Source of the DNA: Lucinisca nassula
Taxonomy: Eukaryota; Mollusca; Bivalvia; Lucinida; Lucinidae
Reading direction: 5' to 3'
DNA: 64,000 nt
Assembly (NCBI GenBank): GCA_963580285.1
Contig: OY757011.1
Coordinates: 203,997,644 to 204,061,643 of the forward strand
Every line of letters begins with the position of its first letter. Within the stretch, counting starts at the first letter, position 1. Under the pieces are notes generated by a model. It did not search any database, was not told where the DNA came from, and worked only from the letters and a program-made list of their open reading frames with translations. Both the position numbers and the translations under genes were made by a program. This document shows positions 10,541-22,000 of the stretch, piece after piece.

Positions 10541-12912
10541 CTCACCTGTCACGTAGTGACAAAGTGAGCTTTTGTGATCACATTTTGTCCGTCGTCCGTG
10601 CGTCCGTCCGTGCGTGCGTCCGTCCGTGCGTGCGTGCGTAAACAATTTCTTGTCCGCACGATAGCATCTTCATTTATGATTTGATTTTAACCAGACTTGC
10701 ACACAACTTGTACCACCATGAGATCTTGGTTCCTTTCTTGAACCAGCCATATCCCATCATGTGTTACGGAGTTACGGCCCCTGAAAGGGCAAAAATTGCC
10801 TATTTTGGTCTTGTCCGCACGATAGCATCTTCATTTATGATTTGATTTTAACCAGACTTGCACACAATTTGTACCACCATGAGATCTGGTGTCCTTTCTT
10901 GAACCAGCCATATCCCGTCATGTGTTACAGAGTTACAGCCCCTGAAAGGGCAAAAATTGCCTATTTTGGTCTTGTCTGCATGATAGATGTTTCATTTATG
11001 ATTTGATTTTAACTAAACTTGCACACCATTTGTACCATCACAAAATCTCGGTCAAGTTCGAATATGGGTCATGTCAGGTCAAAAAGTAGGTCAGTAGATC
11101 AAATCAGAAAAAAAAACCTTGTGAAGTCACGAGAGGCCACAGTTTTGGTCCGATCATCATCAAACTTGCCCAGAATGATCATCTTGACAATATCTCAGTC
11201 AAGTTCGAATATGGGTGTTGTCGGGTCAAAAAGTAGGTCAGTAGGTCAAATCATAGAAAAACCTTCTGAACACACTAGAGGCCACAATTTATGTGCAATC
11301 ATCATCAAACTTGCTCAGAATGATCATCTTGATAATATCTTAGTCACATTCGATTAAGTCATGCCGGGTCAAAAAGTAGGTCAGTAGGTCAAATCATAGA
11401 AAAACCTTGTGTATACACTAGAGGCCGCAGTTTTGGTCCAATCATTATCAATCCTGCCCAGAATGATCATCTTGACAATATCTCGGTCATGTTTGAATAC
11501 AGGTCATGTTGGGTCAAAAAGTAGGTCAGTAGGTCAAATCATAGAAAAACCTAGTGAACACACCAGAGGCCACAGTTTTGGTCTGATCATCATCAAACTT
11601 GCTCAGAATGATAGTCTTGACAATATCTCAGTCAAGTTCGAATATGGGTCATGTCGGGTCAAAAAGTAGGTCAGTAGGTCAAATCATAGAAAAACCTTCT
11701 GAACACACTAGAGGCCACAGTTTAGGTCTGATCATCATTAAACTTGCCCAGAATGATCATATTGACAGTATCCGGGTCAAGTTTGAATACGGGTCATGTC
11801 GGGACCAAAAGTAGGTCCGTAGGTCAAATCATAGAAAAAGCTTGTGAACACACTAGAGGCCACAGTTTTTGTCCGATCATCATCAAACTTGCCCAGATTG
11901 ATCATCTTGACAATATCTCAGTCAAGTTCAAATATGGGTCATGTTGGTCAAAAAGTAGGTCAGTAGGTCAAATCATAGAAAAACCTTCTGAACACTCTGG
12001 TGGCTACAGTTTTGGTCCGATCATCATCAAACTTGCTCAAAATGATCATTTGACAATATCTATGTTAATTTCGAATATGGGTCATGTCTGCTCAATATGT
12101 AGGTCAGTAGGTCAGATTGTTGCAAAAACCTTGTGAACACACTAGAGGCCCAAGTTTTGGTCCGATCATCATCAAACTTGCTCAGAATGATCATCTTGAC
12201 AATATCTGTGTCAAGTTTGAATATGGGTCATGTCAGGTCAAAAAGTAGGTCAGCAGGTCAAATCATAGAAAAATGTTTTGAACACTCTAAAAGGCCACAG
12301 TTTCAGTCAAATCATCATAAAACTTGCTCAGAATGATCATCTGGACAATATCTCAGTTAAGTTCGAATATGGGTCATGTCAAATCAAAAAGCAGATCAGT
12401 AGGTTATTTTGTCATAACTTTTGAACCGTTTGAGATGGAGCCTTCATATTTGGCATGTAGGTTCCTTCTGACAAGGGCTTCCCACTCATAAAGATTTGAC
12501 CTGTGACCTTGACCTGTGACCTACTATATCATACCTTTTGAACCATATGAGATAGAGCCTTCATATTTGGCATGCATGTTCCTTTTGACAAGGTTTTCTC
12601 AGCCATTCAAAACTTTTGACCCATGACCTTGACCTTTGATCTACTTTGTCATAACTTTTAAAGCATTTGAGATACAGCCTTCATATTTAGAATGTAGAAT
12701 CCTTGCGACAATGTTGCTTAGATGATCCTCTACCAAAAAGGCTAAAAGAATCCCACTCGGATGAACAAAATGAATGATGCCTAGGTTACTCCCTACCAAA
12801 TAAGCTAAAATCACTCTGCTGATGAACAAGATGGCCACAAGAGCTAAACATAAAATGTACCCGAGACAGTGACACACAGGTGAGCGAACCAGGGCCCTCT
12901 GGGCCCTCTTGT
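10541..12912 (+). repeat. AGCTCACCTG-type bivalve repeat
   Basis: Starts with AGCTCACCTGTCACGTAGTG and a CCGTCCGTGCGT-rich tract and ends with AGGTGAGCGAACCAGGGCC. Two early ~155-bp units (10,645-10,800 and 10,810-10,970, each with TGCACACAA and GAACCAGCCATATCCC) precede the tandem array. Sequences with this start and CCGTCC tract are common in bivalve genomes as I recall them. All open frames inside are repeat artefacts. Confidence 0.75.
11030..12420 (+). repeat. Tandem array, ~145-bp unit, about ten copies
   Basis: Each unit carries CAGAATGATCATCTTGACAA, GTCAAGTTCGAATATGGGTC, a GTAGGTCAGTAGGTCAAATC block and GAGGCCACAGTTTTGGTC. Starts of the AGGTCA block are spaced 145-146 bases (for example 11,519 and 11,664). 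Units differ by roughly 5-15 percent. Most units contain AGGTCA-GT-AGGTCA, a direct repeat of nuclear-receptor half-sites with a 2-base spacer. Confidence 0.9.
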
Positions 12913-13080
12913 ATAAAAAAGTCAATATTCCGCCATAAGTAAACGCGACATCGTTAAGGACGTCGTACATGTAACGTTTTGGAGGGTATTTAACCAATTT
13001 GCATATTTAATCCAGTAGTGGATTACCTAATTATTACATGGCATTATTAGATTCTCAGTCCTGACGTCATATGATAAAAT

Positions 13081-14232
13081 TATGTATCGCCACCATATTG
13101 TTTTTGGTGCGGATCCCGTTTGTATTGGCGTCGGCGTAGCCAGTTTGAAGGTCTACCGTAAAATGCTATACAGCGACCATCTTTGGGACTGTTCAAAAGT
13201 GGTCTATAAGACCACTTTTAAACGGTTTCATATATGTTTGACTATAGAAGACCGGGTGAAGAAAGAGCAAATCAAGAAAAACTGAGACATATATATGCTT
13301 TTAAAAACAGAATTAGTCTTTATTTTAGCTTGTCTTAATAGCGGAATTTAACTGTATATCATGTGAACCTATCGAGGGATTCTGACCAAACTTGCACGGT
13401 TATATCATCAGCATATAGGAAAAAAACAGTCTTTAGGTTTTGATGGCCTGGAAAAGGGCACAACCCAGCCACCCCCACCAAAAAAGAAAACTATCAACTT
13501 TGGGCCAGAAATTGCTTGGGTGCATCCTGTCTCATGAACGAATTTATTAATTTTGGTCAAACTTAGTCAACAAATAATTGCAATCTACCCAAGATTTGCT
13601 TAAATTTTGGTGACCTTCAACTTTATTTTCAAGGCCGTAGGCTCCTGAAAACTGTCAATTTTGGCCAATAATGGATCCCCCTTTCTCATTAACGAATCTA
13701 TGACCTTTATTGAAGCTGGGTACCATATACCATTGATTAGATTTTGGTGATCTTGACCATAGTTTCGGTGTCACAGGCTCCCAAAAACTATCAGTCTGGG
13801 CTAAAATTGGCTTGTCTGCACCCTAGCCCACAGATTGAAGTTTGGTCAACTTCGGTACAATAATATGTCATTACAGCTTATCCAAGATCTGATTATTTCG
13901 AAAATGATTTCATGAAGTGTGTCCACATGTGAGGTGCGATATATATAATTTCAACCTACCAAACCAAAGATCTGATTAGATTTTGGTATATGATTGGGGA
14001 CATAGTTTTCATCTTAAAACATGTCTACTTAATTTTTCGTATTTAATGAAGACAGTAAATAAAATAAGTAGAAACCATGGTTTTGTTTCTTCTTTTAGAC
14101 CAACCAGTGCGCATATTGTAATCACTTGGCAGTTAACCTGCGAAACTTCAAAGAGTATTTAACGGATGTTCTGACTAGGTATATACAATGGTTACTTACA
14201 TGAAATATATAGAGGATATTTACTTTTTTGAG
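13081..14232. other. No gene seen
   Basis: Bases 13,165-13,260 (AAAGTGGTCTATAAGACCAC) resemble a block at 41,100-41,175, so a dispersed repeat is present. The rest is AT-rich and unrecognised. Confidence 0.4.
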
Positions 14233-14745
14233 GTGGATACCAAAAATATTTCATCTCGTGTGTTGAAAACATCCAAATTTTCACTCGTGCGAATCTCGTG
14301 TGTTGAAAACATCCGAATTTTCACTCGTGCGAATCTCGGGTGTTGATTTGTTTGTTTGATTTGAGGTTTAACGTCCCCGTCAACACTTTAAAGGTCATTT
14401 TGGAGACGTTGCTTACAATGTTGTGGGACTTTTATCCGACATTTAGATGAAATGACATCTCAAGCCCTGTCACCCAATGAAACCAATAGGGTTTATTAGC
14501 ATGGGCGGTCCGCCTCGTTCCTGGACAGGCTTAGATCCTCTAAGCAGTTTACCACTACTAGTGTGCGGGCCGGATTCAGCTCTGCATGGAAGCATCATGC
14601 AGCCCATATATTTCTTCAAGCCCCTATGGGCAGGGGCCGTCTCGTGTGTTGAAAACACCCGAATTTTCACTCGTGCAAAAGATTCGCACGAGTGAAAATT
14701 CGGATGTTTTCAACACACGAGATGAAATATTTTTGGTATCCGCCG
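14233..14745. mobile_element. Foldback element interrupted by a SINE
   Basis: The left part (GATACCAAAAATATTTCATC ... CACTCGTGCGAATC) and right part (GATTCGCACGAGTG ... GAAATATTTTTGGTATCC) are inverted copies of about 75-90 bp. A SINE at 14,347-14,639 sits in the middle with a target duplication (TCTCGGGTGTTGA / TCTCGTGTGTTGA). Confidence 0.7.
14347..14639 (-). mobile_element. SINE, minus orientation
   Basis: On the minus strand the element ends GACGTTAAACCTCAAATC followed by an AAAC-rich tail, the end shared with the copies at 15,737-16,040, 41,485-41,777 and 42,145-42,450. Flanking 13-bp target duplications at 14,334-14,346 and 14,640-14,652 differ at one base, supporting retroposition. 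Overlapping open frames here are artefacts. Confidence 0.8.
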
Positions 14746-15514
14746 AAAAAAGTTTTTTTTTTTTTTTTTCTAATTTTATACGGATATTTACGGTAATTGA
14801 TCTATCGTTTCGTACGTTACAATTTTGATCTGGCTCGTCATATATGACGTCACAACTGTCCGTTTCAAAACATAAACAGATCGCCATTTTGAAAAGAGCA
14901 TTTTTGCATTTCAAAGAGTGGTTTTTAAGGTATTTTACAGAATTATTTTATCGTGACATATGACTTTTGGCGAGAAAAATTAGTCCGGGCTGCTACTGTG
15001 AAAACAAGGTAATGTTATTTTTCACACTGTAAAAATATCATACATTTTCACAGTGTGAAAATATCATTTTTATTTGTTTCCGATATGCATTGATTTTACT
15101 GCAGAGTAAAGTGACAGCGTAATCAATACCGTCACTACAAACAGTAAAGATACGAATTTTGAATTTTCACAGTGATTCTGAATTCGATGTATCATCGAAA
15201 AATAACACATATACTTTGTCTATTTGATGCCAGTTAGCATTACGTAAAATGTGAGTGTCAAAAATCATGTCACGCAAGTTCACAGTTCATTAAGACATTG
15301 GTGACGTCACTTTTAGCGCCGACGTAACGTAATTTATGCACGTGACGCCAGATAAGCTCAGCTAAAATTATTTTTTTATTTCACTCATGAACACCAAAAG
15401 ACAAATTTTCAGTCGTGGCTTCACCACTCTTGAAATGGCTTTACCACTCGTCAAAGTACGTCTTTGGTGTTCATTCGGTGAAATAAAAATCGACCTGACA
15501 CTGAAAAAACCAAA
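14746..15514. other. No gene; hairpin repeats
   Basis: A poly-T tract (14,752-14,769), a hairpin at about 15,017-15,065 (TTTTCACACTGTAAAAATAT...TTTTCACAGTGTGAAAATAT) and an inverted pair at about 15,370-15,490 (TTATTTCACTCATGAACACC ... GGTGTTCATTCGGTGAAATA) indicate MITE relics. Confidence 0.55.
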
Positions 15515-16120
15515 TAAACTTACTCCAAAACCCTACAAAGAGCTTATGTACTACAATTAGTTTTTAAGAAATGGTGACAATTTGTTAACGTTCTTTGAAG
15601 TGTGAACAACATCTGGTCGTGAGCAAATGTGACTCGGTGCTGACCATAATTCAATGTATATTAAATAAAGTATCTTTATGATGTATGTTTACATAACTTT
15701 TTGACGACCAGAAAACAGTTGCATACGTCATCCTACTATTTGTTTGTTTGATTTGAGGGTTAACGTCCCCGTCATCACTGTAAATGTCATTTTGGAGACG
15801 TTGCTTCCAATTTTGTGGGACTTTTACCCGACATTGAGATGAAATGACATTTCAAGCCCTGTCGCCCAATGAAACCAACAGGGTTTATTAGCATGGACGG
15901 TCCGCCTCGCACAGCGGTTCCTGGATAGGCTTAGATCCTCTAAGCGGTTTACAAGTACTAGTGTGCGGGCCGGATTCAGCTCTGCGTGGAAGCATTATGC
16001 AGCCCATAAATTTCTTCAAGCCCCCTATGGGCGGGGGCCTTACGTCATCCTACAAGAAACAGAACAGCGTAACAGCATCAGTCCTCTAGCTAGTAGCACA
16101 GAGCATGTGCTGTACAAGTT
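15515..16120 (+). repeat. Repeat copy 1 of a pair (other copy 16,985-17,260)
   Basis: The sequence from ACAAAGAGCTTATGTACTAC to CATGTGCTGTACAAGT occurs twice about 1.4 kb apart with high identity. Copy 1 was later split by a SINE at 15,737-16,040. Confidence 0.75.
15737..16040 (-). mobile_element. SINE with perfect 13-bp target duplication
   Basis: TACGTCATCCTAC flanks the element at 15,724-15,736 and 16,041-16,053. The empty site is preserved in the other duplicate near 17,190-17,205, so the insertion post-dates the duplication or hit one copy only. Minus orientation, with the GACGTTAA-type tail at the left end. Confidence 0.85.
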
Positions 16121-16133
16121 TATGTGTGGTTGG

Positions 16134-16645
16134 TTAACCCATTGTATACAAGTGGACTCTCCCATTGCTATATGTTAGACAAGTTCATTTGTCTAATAAT
16201 GGGTGTCAGGCATCACGTGGACAAGCCCGTGAAATAAAGACCCCACTAAACCCCACTTTATATAGAGACCATTTTCCTTATTTCTGCTCTAAGACATAGG
16301 TTGTGTATACTCGTTAGGACTGCCTTATTGAGGCGGGGTACGCGTTAGAACCGCCTCCGCCTCATTTAGGCGGTTCTAACGAGCACCCACAAGCTATGTT
16401 TGGAGTATAATTAAGAGAAATATCACAAATTTTCTTCACAAAATTACCTTTTTGTGTATATGGAAAATACACTATATCACACGGATGTATTATTGTAATG
16501 CCTATTGTTTTCGTTTTATTCTATTTTTTTTTACAGAAAATTCTGTTAGCAAATTGTGCAGGCCCTGATCAGACGTGAGACACGCCTGGGCCTGCATTGT
16601 TTGCCAAGTTACCCCTTCAGGGGTTTCCCGCATACAATGGGTTAT
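16134..16645 (+). mobile_element. piggyBac-type MITE split by a family B MITE
   Basis: Starts TTAACCCATTGTATAC at 16,134 and ends CATACAATGGGTTAT near 16,645. The TTAA target and CCC...GGG ends are typical of piggyBac-type elements. A family B palindromic MITE occupies about 16,214-16,494 inside it. Confidence 0.7.
16214..16494. mobile_element. Family B MITE, nested
   Basis: Carries GTGAAATAAAGACCCC at one end, a CACACGGATG motif at the other and the central GAACCGCCTC...GAGGCGG-type hairpin (16,300-16,400, partly duplicated). Confidence 0.6.
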
Positions 16646-16854
16646 TTCAAATAGTATTTTAACAAAATAATCTACTTTTAGCAAACTGTAGACCAAGGTC
16701 AGATGCTGCTTTCTGATCTGTGTCTATACTGTTTGCAGATGTCACCATTTCGGCGTGTATGGCTTTATGCTGACATTACGTGCAGCTACAAGTGATCCTT
16801 TTTATCGGGGAAAAATGTGGCTGAGCCTAAAAGTTCTTGCAAAATAAATAAATT

Positions 16855-16985
16855 AAAATTGAAGGCAATGATCAGGAATCGATACAATCCCATCAGTGGT
16901 ACCAAGGGAAAGAAACACAGACATGAAATAACTAGACCCTAATGGAAACATCAATAGCGGAAAGCCAAAGGGACAGTTACTTCTC
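16855..16985 (+). repeat. R1 fragment
   Basis: GAAGGCAATGATCAGGAATC through CAAAGGGACAGTTACTTC follows the R1 internal order. Confidence 0.65.
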
Positions 16986-17267
16986 CAAAAACGCTTCAAA
17001 GAGCTTATGTACTACATTTAGTTTTTTAGAAATGCTGACAATTTGTTAACGTTCTTTGAAGTGTGAACAACATCTGGTCGTGAGCAAATGTGACTCGATG
17101 CTGTCCATACTTCAATGTATATTAAATAAATTATCTTTATTATCTATGTTTACATAATTTTGGCGACCAGAAAACAGTTGCATACGTCATCCTACTAGAA
17201 ACAGAACAGCCTAACAGTATCAGTCCTCTAGCTAGTAGCACAGAGCATGTGCTGTACAAGTCTGTCC

Positions 17268-17599
17268 TGCCGGCCCCGATAGCTCAGTTGGTAGAGTGGA
17301 CAACTCCGGGGAAAGGGAGGTCACGGGTTCGATCCCGGGCAGCGACATACCAAAGTCGTTAAAAATGGTACTAGCTGCTCCTCGCTTGGTACTCAGATTT
17401 ACGGGGTGGAGCTAGGACTGGTAGACCCAGTGTCAAGATAATGTGACTGGGTGTGGTATCATGTAATGTGTCTGGGACATGATACTTCAGTTAGAAAGCA
17501 CTATAAAAGTGAGCATTGAGCTCCCTGTCACAACCAGACACCGTCGTGATATGACTGAAAAATTGTTGAAAGCGACGTTAAACCCGAATTCACACACAC
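17268..17599 (+). mobile_element. tRNA-derived SINE with 12-bp target duplication
   Basis: The head is tRNA-like, with an A box (TAGCTCAGTTGG) and a B box (GGTTCGATCCC); the tail ends GTTGAAAGCGACGTTAAACC and a CA-rich run. ACAAGTCTGTCC flanks both sides (17,256-17,267 and 17,600-17,611). It uses the polymerase III promoter of the tRNA head and LINE enzymes in trans. Not a functional tRNA gene. Confidence 0.88.
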
Positions 17600-17611
17600 A
17601 CAAGTCTGTCC

Positions 17612-17996
17612 GAGCAGCTAGTAGTGTCTTATGTATTCTTTGTTTCTATTTTATTGACATCTGAACCTTAATTGGTATTCTCCCTCTGGACACACGTGAG
17701 GCGCCAGGTTCTGCAGCTGAAGGTCAGGTGGTTTTTCTCCATGTACTCTGGTTATTCACAATCGGCTCGATTTAAGTGAAATAATCAAGAAAGGGCCATA
17801 AACCTTACTAAAATGGTATTCCATACATGACAAATTCTTTGGTTTTTAATTTTTTATTTTGTTCTAATCTATATAAAGTACGTATACAAAAATACATTTT
17901 GATTCACAAACATGAGCGCACACAGGAGAACAGGATACTTACCACAAAGGCGGCCAGCAAACTCTCGGGTAACCCTGCGAATAAGCGAAGTCTCAA
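17612..17996. other. No gene seen
   Basis: Unrecognised AT-rich sequence after the end of the duplicated block. Confidence 0.45.
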
Positions 17997-18870
17997 CACA
18001 TCACGAAAACACGCCTATATAATAATGACCCCGTCGAGCCCAATTGTATATGGTAAAACGTTGGTGTATTGAAAGCCTTTAGGCATACAAACGTGGGGAT
18101 GAACAGTCAAACATGATACAGAAACCCTTCGTTATAGCGATATTATTTCTTCCCTAACACTTTGCCATTATAAATAATCCCAATATGGAGTAGTATAATA
18201 GGTTATAAGGAGCCTTTTCCCCTCAATTACTCCAAGAAACAAATGTGGACATCTGTTAGAAGGCGTTTCTAACAAACATTACGAAAACACGCCTATACAA
18301 ATACATTGTCAAGTTTACCGCCTAAAAAACGAACATTTTAAGCTGAAAAATTGTGATATTTTTCTTATTTCTGTTCAAAATATAGATTTTGGGTACTCGT
18401 TATACCCACAATCTATATTTTAGAGCAGAAATAAGAAAAATAAGGTTCGCCCCTGCAAACCCCAGTTTACTCTATAAAACTGGGGTTTGAGGGGTCAAAA
18501 TTATAAAGGTGTGTTTTCGTGATGAATATTCACAATATTTGGTTTTTGGAGTAACAAACTTAATACAATATTCTTAAATATCTCCATTTACCCACTGCAT
18601 GGGGTACCATGGCAAACCGTGCAGGCCCAGATCAGCACCGCAGAACTAGTGTCTGCACTATTTGCTAACAGAATTTTCCATAAAAAATATAATAAAAATG
18701 AAGAAGTAGGCCTGACACCCCTTAAATGACAAATGGACTTTCCAAGCATATAGCAATGGAAGAATCCACTAGTACACAATGGGTTAACTCCTCCACGTGA
18801 GCTAAGGATTCATTCCATTGAAATTGCCATTGTAATGAATTGTGTCGTTATATATGATGCGGGTATTAAG
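17997..18870. mobile_element. Nested MITEs of families A, D and piggyBac type
   Basis: A family A end lies at 17,997-18,070. A family D left part (18,115-18,275) and right part (18,795-18,870) flank a complete family A copy at 18,277-18,525 (ATTACGAAAACACGCC ... GGTGTGTTTTCGTGATG) whose central hairpin lacks the GAACCGCC stretch. A piggyBac-type MITE in minus orientation lies at about 18,587-18,787, ending ACAATGGGTTAA. Confidence 0.65.
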
Positions 18871-19590
18871 AGGGTTATCTGCAATAAACAAAATGACAAA
18901 CATTTTATACAAGTTCAAAAACCTCTCCACTTTATGACACAACACCCGTGTGACATATACAGGGTCTTTCACGAGTGGTCATTTTATCTGAAATTTATAA
19001 AATTAACTTTCGGCGACCTTCATAAATTTCATTTGAAATGAACACGACTATAAGATTCTTTTTATCAAATGATGGTTTTATTTATTTATTTATTTTTCCG
19101 AAAAAAATTAAAAAGAAAACATATGGTTTTATCCTTATAAAACTGAGAAGAGGGTTCGGGATTATGTGGAGATATACAGTTAGGTTTTAACGAACGGCGT
19201 CATGGTGTAACATGTGTTATAACACATTTGGTTACATGATTTTTGAGATGCCGTTATCCTCTAAATAACAGAGACGTTAATGAGCCCCGCCAAGCGAATT
19301 TGGGTTTTCGAGCATTCCGTCATGACAAATTTTAACTGCGCATGCCCAGCCATTCAGAGGGACAAGGGATATGGCTTTCTGTCTGAAGGTTTTTCTTGAT
19401 TCACTGCTTGTATGAGCGAGCAGCAAAGGTTCTGGCGAGACTGCGCGGATGCGCAGGCTCGCCTGAACCTTCGCTGCTCGCATAGGCGATAAGTACCAAA
19501 ATCGCTTGACGGGGCCCATATGATCAAATGCATTTTTACATGACTCCAGCACTGACATTTTTTCAGGTGCAATTTTACAACATCATCGCG
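18871..19590. other. No confirmed gene; hairpin at 19,416-19,481
   Basis: An inverted pair (GCGAGCAGCAAAGG ... CCTTCGCTGCTCGC) with an inner CTGCGC/GCGCAG stem marks a palindromic repeat. The 93-codon minus-strand frame across it (19,277-19,558) reads through the hairpin and is probably not a protein gene. Confidence 0.5.
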
Positions 19591-19599
19591 TGGTAAAGT

Positions 19600-19830
19600 C
19601 CGTGAAATGAACAACCTCAATCACATTTTATACAGAGAAAAATGGGGTTTACGGAGTTCTTATTTCTGCTCCCAAGACATAGGTTGCGGGTAATCGTTAG
19701 AGCCGCCTCAACCAGCACCCACAACCTATGTTTGCAGTCTAAATAAAAAAAAATATCAAACGTGGCCATTTTGGAGATGTGAAAAATGCAATATGTCGCA
19801 TGGGTGTGTCAACGAAAAACTTTCTTTTTT
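19600..19830. mobile_element. Family B MITE, degraded
   Basis: GTGAAATGAACAACC at one end, CATGGGTGTGTC at the other and a shortened ACATAGGTTG...CAACCTATGT hairpin. Confidence 0.6.
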
Positions 19831-20261
19831 CTGATACAAATATAGATTGTGGATGCTCGTTAGAACCACCTCTTCGAGGAAATCCTAGGGCTTCTCCAGA
19901 CTTTCGGATGAGTCTTTAAACCGAGGTCATGTCTCCGTATGACCTTAGCTGTTAATTGGACGTAAAACTCAAACACTCACTCACTCGAGGAAATTCTTAC
20001 AAGCACCCAAAATCCTTTCTTGAGCAATTGTATGGTAAATAATGTTTCCTCCGTTAAACACTTTTCGTGTATAAAATTGGGTTCTAGAAGGTACTCATTT
20101 TGCGCGATTGTTACAGTTTTGCAATTCTCACGTCTACCTATTGTATGTAGCTATTTCATGAATTCTATTTCATTCAATGAAATGCGAGTTTGACTTGGGA
20201 ATAATCTGGTTTTCTTTTTTTTAACTCCTGAAAATAGTATGTGGATAATCGTGCAGCAGCA

Positions 20262-20525
20262 TTACAATAACACACACGTGCGACAGTGCATGTTTCACAT
20301 CTCTAAAATGGCTACTTTTCTGATGAAAATCCGAGAATTTTTTTCTTATTTATACTGCAAACATAGGTTGTGGGAGCTCGTTAGAACCACCGTTCTAACG
20401 AGTACTTACAACCTATGTATTGGAGCCGAAATAAGAAAAATAATGTATACTCCTGTAAACCCCAGTTTTGTCTATATAAAGTGGGGTTTAGAGGGTTGTC
20501 CATTTCATGTATTTGTTAACATGAT
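20262..20525. mobile_element. Family B MITE
   Basis: ACACACGTGCGACAGTGCAT at the left, TTGTCCATTTCATGTA at the right, and a central hairpin ACATAGGTTGTGGGAGCTCG ... GAGTACTTACAACCTATGT. Confidence 0.7.
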
Positions 20526-20639
20526 GAGTGTGGCAATTCTAACAATACTAAAAGTTTAAGTTACAGCATAATGAAAACCGTAAAAAAAACTTTGTCCGAG
20601 AAATGCTGTTCTTTGAAACATGGTCAAAATTTTGATTTG

Positions 20640-20912
20640 CTCCATCACGAAAACATGCTTATACAATTCTGACCCCCTTGAACCCCACTTTTATATAGGG
20701 GTAAACCTTATTTTTTCTTATTGTTTTCTGCTTTTAAATATAGATTGAGGTACTCGTTAGAACTGCATCAATGAGGCGGTTCTAACGGGTACCCACAATC
20801 AATATTTTGAGCAGAAATAAGAAAAATATCACAATTTTTCATCTTACAATTTTCGCTTTTTCGGCGGTAAAGTTAAAATATATTTGTATAGGCATGTTTT
20901 CGTAATGTGTAT
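20640..20912. mobile_element. Family A MITE
   Basis: Inverted ends CATCACGAAAACATGC and GCATGTTTTCGTAATG enclose the ~110-bp central palindrome with the GAACTGCATC...GAGGCGGTTC core. Confidence 0.8.
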
Positions 20913-21539
20913 TGCACAAACAAGAAATTATAACAAGATCGTCTTCATGCCTAACACCATACATATTTCATTAAGTAACATTCTTATGTACAGATAGTCC
21001 TCTATTTACAACGGTATCTGGATTTTCTGAATATGGAACTGTGCAGTAAATTCTGAAAATTCAGTTGAACCTGTCTTTAAAAAAAATATAAAGTAAAGAC
21101 ACCTTAAAAGTAATGATCTGTTTTCCATTAGACATTCTGCAATTTTTATTCGGTATTTACTGGTGTCCAGTTATTCAAAATTATTTTCTCATTAGTCAGA
21201 ATCCATAATTAAAAAGAAATGGTGTTCTATATTTTAATATTATCTACAACAGTTTACATTACAAACTATACAATGTAAAGTATATAACTAACTAACTACT
21301 GAGGTAACAAGAATGTTAGACGTATAGTTTTAAGGGGAATGGAAGCACTTTCATTGGTTGCCATTCTGTCTCCCTTATCAATACTGTTCCACCTTTGCTC
21401 TTTTTTTATCCATTCACCTGTAGTTCTAACAGTCCAGAGGTTATCTGATGCTAATAAATTTATTTCTTGCACTCCATACATGGAATTCCCGTGGTTTAAG
21501 AACTTTCGGTGGTGTTGTGCAAGAAAAAGAATCGAATGC
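20913..21539. other. No gene seen
   Basis: AT-rich unrecognised sequence. Confidence 0.45.
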
Positions 21540-22000
21540 TACATCAAGAAACACGCCTATATAATTTTGACCCCCTTGAACCCCACTTTTAATCAAAAGT
21601 ATAGCGAAACTGGGGTTTCCAGTGGAAACCTTATTTTTATTATTTCTGCTCTAAACAAAGACTGTGAGTACTGGTTAGAACCGCCTCGATGAGGCGGTTT
21701 CTAACGAGTACTCACAATCTATATTTTGAGCAGAAATTAGAAAAATATCACGTTTTTTTTGTTTTTTTTTTTTTTCATCTAAAATATCCGATTTTGCGGA
21801 TGTATAATGGAAGTGAAGGCGATACAATTAACCCACAGCTCCCATCAGAGACACCAAAGGGAAATAAACACAAACATGAAACAACAGACCCTAATGGAAA
21901 CATCAGTAGCGGAAAGCCAAAAGGAAAGTTACTTTCCCACAAATTGGCCAATTTGGCTAAAGTTACAATGTATTTGTATAGGCGTGTTTTCGTAATGATG
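21540..22000. mobile_element. Family A MITE interrupted by an R1 fragment
   Basis: Family A left half with the central palindrome at about 21,545-21,800, then an R1 fragment (about 21,808-21,955), then the family A right end GTATAGGCGTGTTTTCGTAATG at 21,976-21,997. Confidence 0.75.

Larger units (their letters stand above)
10430..13080. mobile_element. AT-rich MITE relic split by a 2.4-kb repeat
   Basis: Bases 10,430-10,540 (TAATACATGAGCACGAATGC...) and 12,913-13,075 (AGTAAACGCGACATCG...) together match one continuous block at 29,680-29,880. The repeat at 10,541-12,912 therefore inserted into an existing copy of this element. Confidence 0.65.

Noticed and set aside
11019..12336. Chain of similar frames with LAQNDHLDNIS-like repeats
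   Set aside because: They are successive frames of the 145-bp tandem repeat, with stops and frame changes between units.
14477..14914. Overlapping frames on both strands
   Set aside because: They cross a SINE and a foldback element, so they are repeat artefacts.
17268..17345. tRNA gene at the SINE head
   Set aside because: It is followed by a SINE body and tail with target duplications and does not fold into a full cloverleaf.
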